Shown: positions 59,831 to 64,000 of the stretch, one piece after another
Position numbering within the stretch: the stretch's first letter is position 1
Layout of the letters: each line of letters opens with the position of its first letter
NCBI RefSeq assembly: GCF_963678635.1
Contig: NC_087069.1
Span: forward strand, 25,472,303 to 25,536,302
From: Symsagittifera roscoffensis
Taxonomy: Eukaryota; Xenacoelomorpha; Acoela; Convolutidae
Direction: 5' to 3'
Length of the DNA: 64,000 bases
The notes under the pieces: generated by a model
Databases searched by the model: none
What the model was told of the DNA's origin: nothing
Seen by the model: the letters and a program-made list of their open reading frames with translations, nothing else
Made by a program: the position numbers and the translations under genes

Positions 59831-60927
59831 TTAACAAAAATTCAAAACAATTTTCGAATCCGTTCTATTTATTTGAACCAGAATCTCAGATTGAAAAAAC
59901 AAACAAAAATAATCAAAAATATCGGTCGAACATTCCCCCACAGACTTTTTCAAAGCCTGTAGACAAAAAGGTACAGCAAAAAGATAACAGTGGAGTATAC
60001 AGGCACACAAAAATGTTGGCGGTTTTTCTATAGATGATTTTTTAAAATCAGTAGAATCGTTTTTGGAAAAAAAAATTTTCTTTTGCAAAAAGTGAACAAT
60101 TTTCCAAGTCTTAAAAACATTTTTTAAAAACCCAATCCCATACACTATCATAATGCCTGTTTTCAAACAAGCCGAGCGAGAATTTTAAAATCAAATTAGC
60201 AGCTGAACAAAACGTACGAAGCGGAAACAAGTCCGACAACCTTTGAGCAGACAACAGTTGAGTAAAAAAAACCTTGAGTACCCACCCAGTAGTCAAATTT
60301 GAATTTCATAAAATTGAGCATGTCAGCTGCATAGAATCATCATAAGTGATTTAACTGACTTTGTTAAACTAGTTGTTAACCCGAAAAATCTACATTCCGA
60401 TTTGATAACGCTAATCGCAAGCGTGAACTTATAAAAAAAACAAGGTCCGGTCGGTAATCCAAACCGAGACCTTTGGCAGCCGTATTACCTATAGACCAAG
60501 TAAAAAGGATCCTGTAAACTTTTAATGTCCAATTACAAAGCAAGTTTAACATTTGATGGCAAAACACTGAGCGGAAAAGAGACGAAGTCAAATTACTTGA
60601 AAAAACCTAATTTTACAAAATATCCATACGTTTTTCTGGAATGATGTTGAGAAACAGTCTTATAAAATTTTGGCATTTATTTACCTAGCGGGAACTAAGC
60701 CAAAAAAAACTTGGGTCGACTCGCTTTCAGACGAAAACTAAAAGTTGTCACCACATATCCCATTGAAACTCACAAAATCATGAGAAACTACTTTCCCTCA
60801 AGAGTAGGCAATATGAAATGACTTCTGACTTAACCGATATAACATATGCCGAAACCGTTCAATCGGAAAAAAAACGACAAAAAATATTCAAAATCAGAGT
60901 TGATAAATTTACGAATTGCAGAACAAT
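59831..60927. other. unassigned
   Basis: No recognised gene or repeat. Short frames on both strands overlap each other. Confidence 0.35.
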
Positions 60928-61047
60928 TTTCATTTTTAGTGAGTAACGGTCTATACCAGAATAAGAACCCTTGCTTTTGAAAGTAATCCTTTAAAAAACC
61001 GAACCAGAAAACATTAATGCATTCAGAGAGAAAACAAAAACCGAAAA
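60928..61047 (+). repeat. source-like copy of a 120-bp duplicated segment
   Basis: Identical to 62828-62947 except for one noticed base (TTGCTTTTGA versus TTGCTTTGGA), at an offset of exactly 1900 bp. Confidence 0.85.
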
Positions 61048-61855
61048 GACGAAAACGACAAATCCAAAAAAAAAATTTATAGTAAAATGCGCAAAAAAGG
61101 AAGAACACACAAATACAAAAAACGACGGAAGTGAAAATCATAGCATACGATGTATACCAAATACACGTTGGAAAGCAAAAAGATGCAAAATATATATGTT
61201 AGCTCCGACAGTTCGTACAAGCACATTTGACATAGAAAGAACTTCATTTTGTATGTCAAATAAAGCTTTTTGACTAAGAAATTTATTTGCCACAATTTTG
61301 AATTGTGCAAGGCTCACATCAAATTTAAGAATTTTCAGATGAAGAAGTTCATTGGATGTACGTCTATTTACACGAACTAAGTACTTTCTAAAATAGACTT
61401 GTTAGTTATCTCTGAAAGTTCAAGAAATTGAGCATGAAAGAAAAAATGTTTACGAAAAAAAAATTCTAAAACCTAATAACAATAAAAAGAAGTAGTAAAT
61501 TCAGGAGCTTGGCGTTTACCCGCGGGCTTATAAAATGCCATACATACAAAATAACAGAAACAAATTTACAATGACGCCAGATACAGAAAAACGTTACAAA
61601 TTTGCATATAACAGAAAAAACACTCATGAGCAGTACAGGGACAGGAGGAGGGTGGAGTTCCCTTTTTGCAGGACAACTGACAGCTGTTGCATAAGATAGC
61701 AAGCAGCTTGCCCGGGGTCGGCAATAACAATAGAATTGCTCTCGAAAGTATCAGAAATTACACAACTATACTGTGTCGTTGCTTTTTTGTTACTTTAAAA
61801 GGTGTTCTTTCTTGAATTTTATAAAAACTAGCGGGTAAGAAAACTCCGGTGCTTC
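61048..61855. other. unassigned
   Basis: Short minus frames (61077-61310, 61466-61702) lack motifs. A modest GC-richer patch lies near 61640-61720. No gene supported. Confidence 0.35.
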
Positions 61856-62450
61856 GAATTTTTAACAACTCATAAATAAGATTTGCATCATTTGATTGTA
61901 CTCTGACAGCACTCAAAAACTAGATTGATAATTTCACATTTTGTAAAGTTTTTTTATTCAAATTTTTACCGACTCAAATTTTGAAAAACCATAAAATTTC
62001 TTTGAGTTCTTTGAAAAATTCTAAAATGACAATAAACAACACCTTTCGATAACTAAAACTTATTGAGTAGTTGAAGTTGGATGCAAAATTTGCAGCTCCT
62101 GATAATGCTCTCACAGTACCCAACTACAGAGTTGGGAATATCAAATTGAGAAACTTCAAATTTAAATTTTCTAAAAAAGAAAAGATAAAAACGTCATATC
62201 TCTAAACCTATAGAAAGTTGAGCCGGAGGCAAGATTCGTAACTCCTGAGAGCACTCTGATAGCTTCCAACTAAAGATATGAAATCCAAATTTTGTGAAAC
62301 ATTTTGTAATTTGTGTTTTTTCACAAGTACACTAAAAGGATTTGGGTATTCATAATTGGAGACCAAATTCGCAACCCCAGGGGAACCCTGACGATCACAA
62401 TATTTGGCTGCTTATTTTAATTTTGGTGCAAGAAACACTGAATTCGCAAA
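61856..62450 (+). repeat. second array of the ~150-180-bp degenerate repeat
   Basis: Contains the same phrases as 50640-52424 (TTCTAACAACTCATAA-like opening, GCAAGATTYGYAACTCCTGA, GAGCACTCTGATAGC, CAACTACAGAGTTGGGAAT) and ends, like that array, in TTGCTTTTTT-type and ACCATTGCAATATRCGATAT sequence. Confidence 0.6.
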
Positions 62451-62459
62451 AAACTGCAA

Positions 62460-63062
62460 AATCGAAAAAAAAATCCTTAACCATTGCAATATACGATATA
62501 TCTTTAGCGTGCAAAAATTCTTTCGTTAATTATGCAAAAATAAAGGTTGAAAAAGCTTAAACACGGCGAGATAGTGAAGTCCCGCATTTAAACATATAAT
62601 AGATAGATAGATAGCAACCATTGCAATAAACGATATAGCTTAAACGTGAAAAAAATCTTCCGTGTTAAGCATGCAAAAAAAGACGTTGAAAAAGCTCTAA
62701 GGTGTCGAGAAAGTGAAACCCGCCTTTAAAAAAAATTAGATAGATATAACGCAAGGATTATGTATTTTGTAAACAGATATTCGAACCAAAAAAAATGTCT
62801 TTTGCAAGAGTTATAAATAAACAAATATTTCATTTTTAGTGAGTAACGGTCTATACCAGAATAAGAACCCTTGCTTTGGAAAGTAATCCTTTAAAAAACC
62901 GAACCAGAAAACATTAATGCATTCAGAGAGAAAACAAAAACCGAAAACACAAACCGCCTTTTAAAAAAATTAGATAGATATAACGCAAGGATTAGGTATT
63001 TTGTAAACAGATATTCGAACCAAAAATGTCTTTTGCAAGAGTTATAAATAAACAAATATTTT
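62460..63062 (+). repeat. nested tandem repeats around ACCATTGCAATA
   Basis: ACCATTGCAATATACGATAT (62481) recurs as ACCATTGCAATAAACGATAT (62618), each followed by GTTGAAAAAGCT and a cassette ending in (TAGA)n. A 105-109-bp unit with TTAGATAGATATAACGCAAG occurs at about 62724-62829 and again at about 62954-63062. The two are separated by the 120-bp copy of 60928-61047. A relative of the first unit is at 51850-51960. Confidence 0.65.
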
Positions 63063-63143
63063 CACATAATTATAAATAACTGAGACAGAAGAACAGAGAT
63101 TGCTACAGAAAGATAAAAATACCTGTTACGATACTGATATCAT

Positions 63144-63545
63144 ATGTTGAAACACGAAAAGCTATGTACTGTAACTCCCTTAGGCGCTTTTAGAAAAGAT
63201 TTTAATCCAAATGTACAGAAGCTAAACAAGCAAATTCTTAATTTAGTACGGAATGTAAAAGACTTGGGCGAAGTAAAATTGGATATTTTAGACATAAACA
63301 AAATTTTTAGTCAAAATACAGATGCTCTTAGCTCGGATGGTTTGCATCCTTCTGATGGGGGTGTTGAAATTTTGGTGCAAAGTTTTAGAGATTCTTTTAG
63401 GGGTTCTGATATTAATGCAAACACATGTGAGATTACAACCCGCCCCAGAATGAAGCAAACCCAACAATCATCAAATTTAGATCCAAAAACGGCAGAAATG
63501 TTACAATTTTTCCAAAACGGTGCAAAATTTTTTAGGAAATACTAG
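63144..63545 (+). CDS. non-LTR retrotransposon ORF1, 5'-truncated, SGNH-esterase C-terminal half
   Basis: 133 codons from an ATG at 63144 to TAG at 63543-63545. An in-frame TGA lies just upstream at 63135-63137. Residues 8-16 (CTVTPLGAF) and a helix (VQKLNKQILNLVRN) lead to LDILDINKIFSQ and then SSDGLHPSDGGVEIL. This is the catalytic Asp-x-x-His block that ends SGNH/GDSL esterase domains, as found in ORF1 of CR1-clade LINEs. The N-terminal half, with the nucleophile GDS block, is missing, as expected of a 5'-truncated insertion. After the esterase a basic, Gln/Ser-rich tail follows. Esterase-type ORF1 proteins are thought to bind membrane or lipid and RNA during retrotransposition. This copy is unlikely to encode an active esterase. 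Confidence 0.7.
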   Translation: MLKHEKLCTVTPLGAFRKDFNPNVQKLNKQILNLVRNVKDLGEVKLDILDINKIFSQNTDALSSDGLHPSDGGVEILVQSFRDSFRGSDINANTCEITTRPRMKQTQQSSNLDPKTAEMLQFFQNGAKFFRKY

Positions 63546-63601
63546 TTTCGCATTTTTTCTTGGTGCAAACTTTGGCGATTATTTAATTTATTTAACCTAT
63601 T

Positions 63602-64000
63602 ATGCTGAATATTAAATTCTGGTTGTTTTGTGCAATTTTTCTAATTTCCAAGGCTCAGATGGAAACTAAAGAAAAAACTATTGTTTACTGGGGCTATCTA
63701 AGCTGCCAGCAAAAGATATTATCAACGAAATGTGGGATAAATGAGCGGAGAGCTACCACACTGACTCATCTTTTCCTTTTCGCGTTGTTACTGACCCAAA
63801 GTGGGGATGTTGAAAAAAACCCTGGTCCTATCGAAACCATTGAAACAGTCTACGGTATCTGCTCAAAAAATTGTGCAAATCTTAAATTTGTTCATTTGAA
63901 TTTTCAAAGTATTATTAGAAAACGGATGCAATTGAAAAAATTTCTTGATGATATGGGCGAAAACACAATTATAGGAATTTCCGAAACGTGGCTTAAAAAA
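63602..64000 (+). CDS. non-LTR retrotransposon ORF2 start: signal-like leader, 2A-like peptide, endonuclease (runs off window)
   Basis: The frame opens at ATG 63602, 56 bp after ORF1, and is uninterrupted for 133 codons to the edge. Layout: residues 1-19 (MLNIKFWLFCAIFLISKAQ) resemble a signal peptide; 20-53 is a Cys-containing spacer; 54-64 is hydrophobic (LTHLFLFALLL); 65-76 (TQSGDVEKNPGP) matches the 2A consensus D-(V/I)-E-x-N-P-G-P, at which ribosomes skip the Gly-Pro bond. An apurinic-type endonuclease follows: FVHLNFQSIIRK with the catalytic Asn, then IIGISETWL with the catalytic Glu. Reverse transcriptase should lie beyond 64000. 2A-like sequences at this position are known in echinoderm and other invertebrate CR1/L2-type LINEs. 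Skipping would release a 75-residue leader and let the enzyme start with Pro. All key 2A residues are intact. Confidence 0.85.
   Translation, partial: MLNIKFWLFCAIFLISKAQMETKEKTIVYWGYLSCQQKILSTKCGINERRATTLTHLFLFALLLTQSGDVEKNPGPIETIETVYGICSKNCANLKFVHLNFQSIIRKRMQLKKFLDDMGENTIIGISETWLKK
63806..63829 (+). other. 2A-like ribosome-skipping motif
   Basis: The codons GAT GTT GAA AAA AAC CCT GGT CCT encode D-V-E-K-N-P-G-P. The motif is preceded by hydrophobic residues and L-T-Q-S-G, as in active 2A peptides. Separation is expected between the Gly at 63824-63826 and the Pro at 63827-63829. Confidence 0.88.

Noticed and set aside
63602-64000. 2A motif as evidence of an integrated RNA virus
   Set aside because: The adjoining ORF1 esterase block and the endonuclease (NFQS…SETWL) identify a non-LTR retrotransposon.

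Overview
This is an AT-rich, gene-poor eukaryotic nuclear window, most likely from an invertebrate animal. Four things point to an animal. The right end holds the start of a CR1/L2-type non-LTR retrotransposon with an esterase-type ORF1 and a 2A-like peptide at the head of ORF2. There is a KH-domain exon bounded by a splice acceptor and a donor. There are several MITE families, one with a perfect 8-bp hAT-type target duplication. There are also fossils of an LTR retrotransposon and a Tc1/mariner transposon. Nothing looks bacterial: there are no operons, and almost every short open frame is a chance frame in AT-rich DNA. I cannot name the species from sequence alone.

Layout. 0-5 kb is unique AT-rich DNA with one weak candidate terminal exon. 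5-14 kb and 41-49.5 kb carry copies of a ~2-kb dispersed repeat (R1), decorated by different MITEs. 6.4-11.1 kb is pyrimidine-rich on + and holds decayed, purine-rich coding sequence on the minus strand. 13.4-21.5 kb contains MITEs filled with TAATCGATTA palindromes, a Tc1-like transposase fossil at 17.4-18.1 kb, and a GC-richer hairpin-rich island near 15.1 kb. 22.5-38.6 kb is an array of at least four broken copies of one LTR retroelement family. It has recognisable reverse transcriptase, RNase H and integrase relics on + and is heavily rearranged by local duplications.

38.9-40.1 kb is the best host-gene exon, encoding a KH domain on the minus strand. 40.6-47 kb is repeat-rich intergenic DNA. 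47.5-49.4 kb is the second R1 copy, carrying a 169-bp MITE and a 411-bp hAT-like MITE. 50.6-52.4 kb and 61.9-62.5 kb hold a degenerate ~150-180-bp tandem repeat. At 52.4-54.8 kb a 1.2-kb segment is tandemly duplicated almost without change. The duplication leaves a full intronless gene of a conserved 'GSFGGTYF' type and a truncated second copy lacking its start.

54.9-63.1 kb is mostly unassigned, with a third copy of a conserved ~320-bp repeat (R3) and a 120-bp copy-paste insertion. 63.14-64.0 kb is the 5'-truncated non-LTR retrotransposon running off the right edge. Its ORF2 begins with a signal-peptide-like segment, then a 2A-like motif ending in NPGP, then an apurinic-type endonuclease domain. 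This is the most interesting system in the window, because translation would release a short 75-residue leader from the replication polyprotein.
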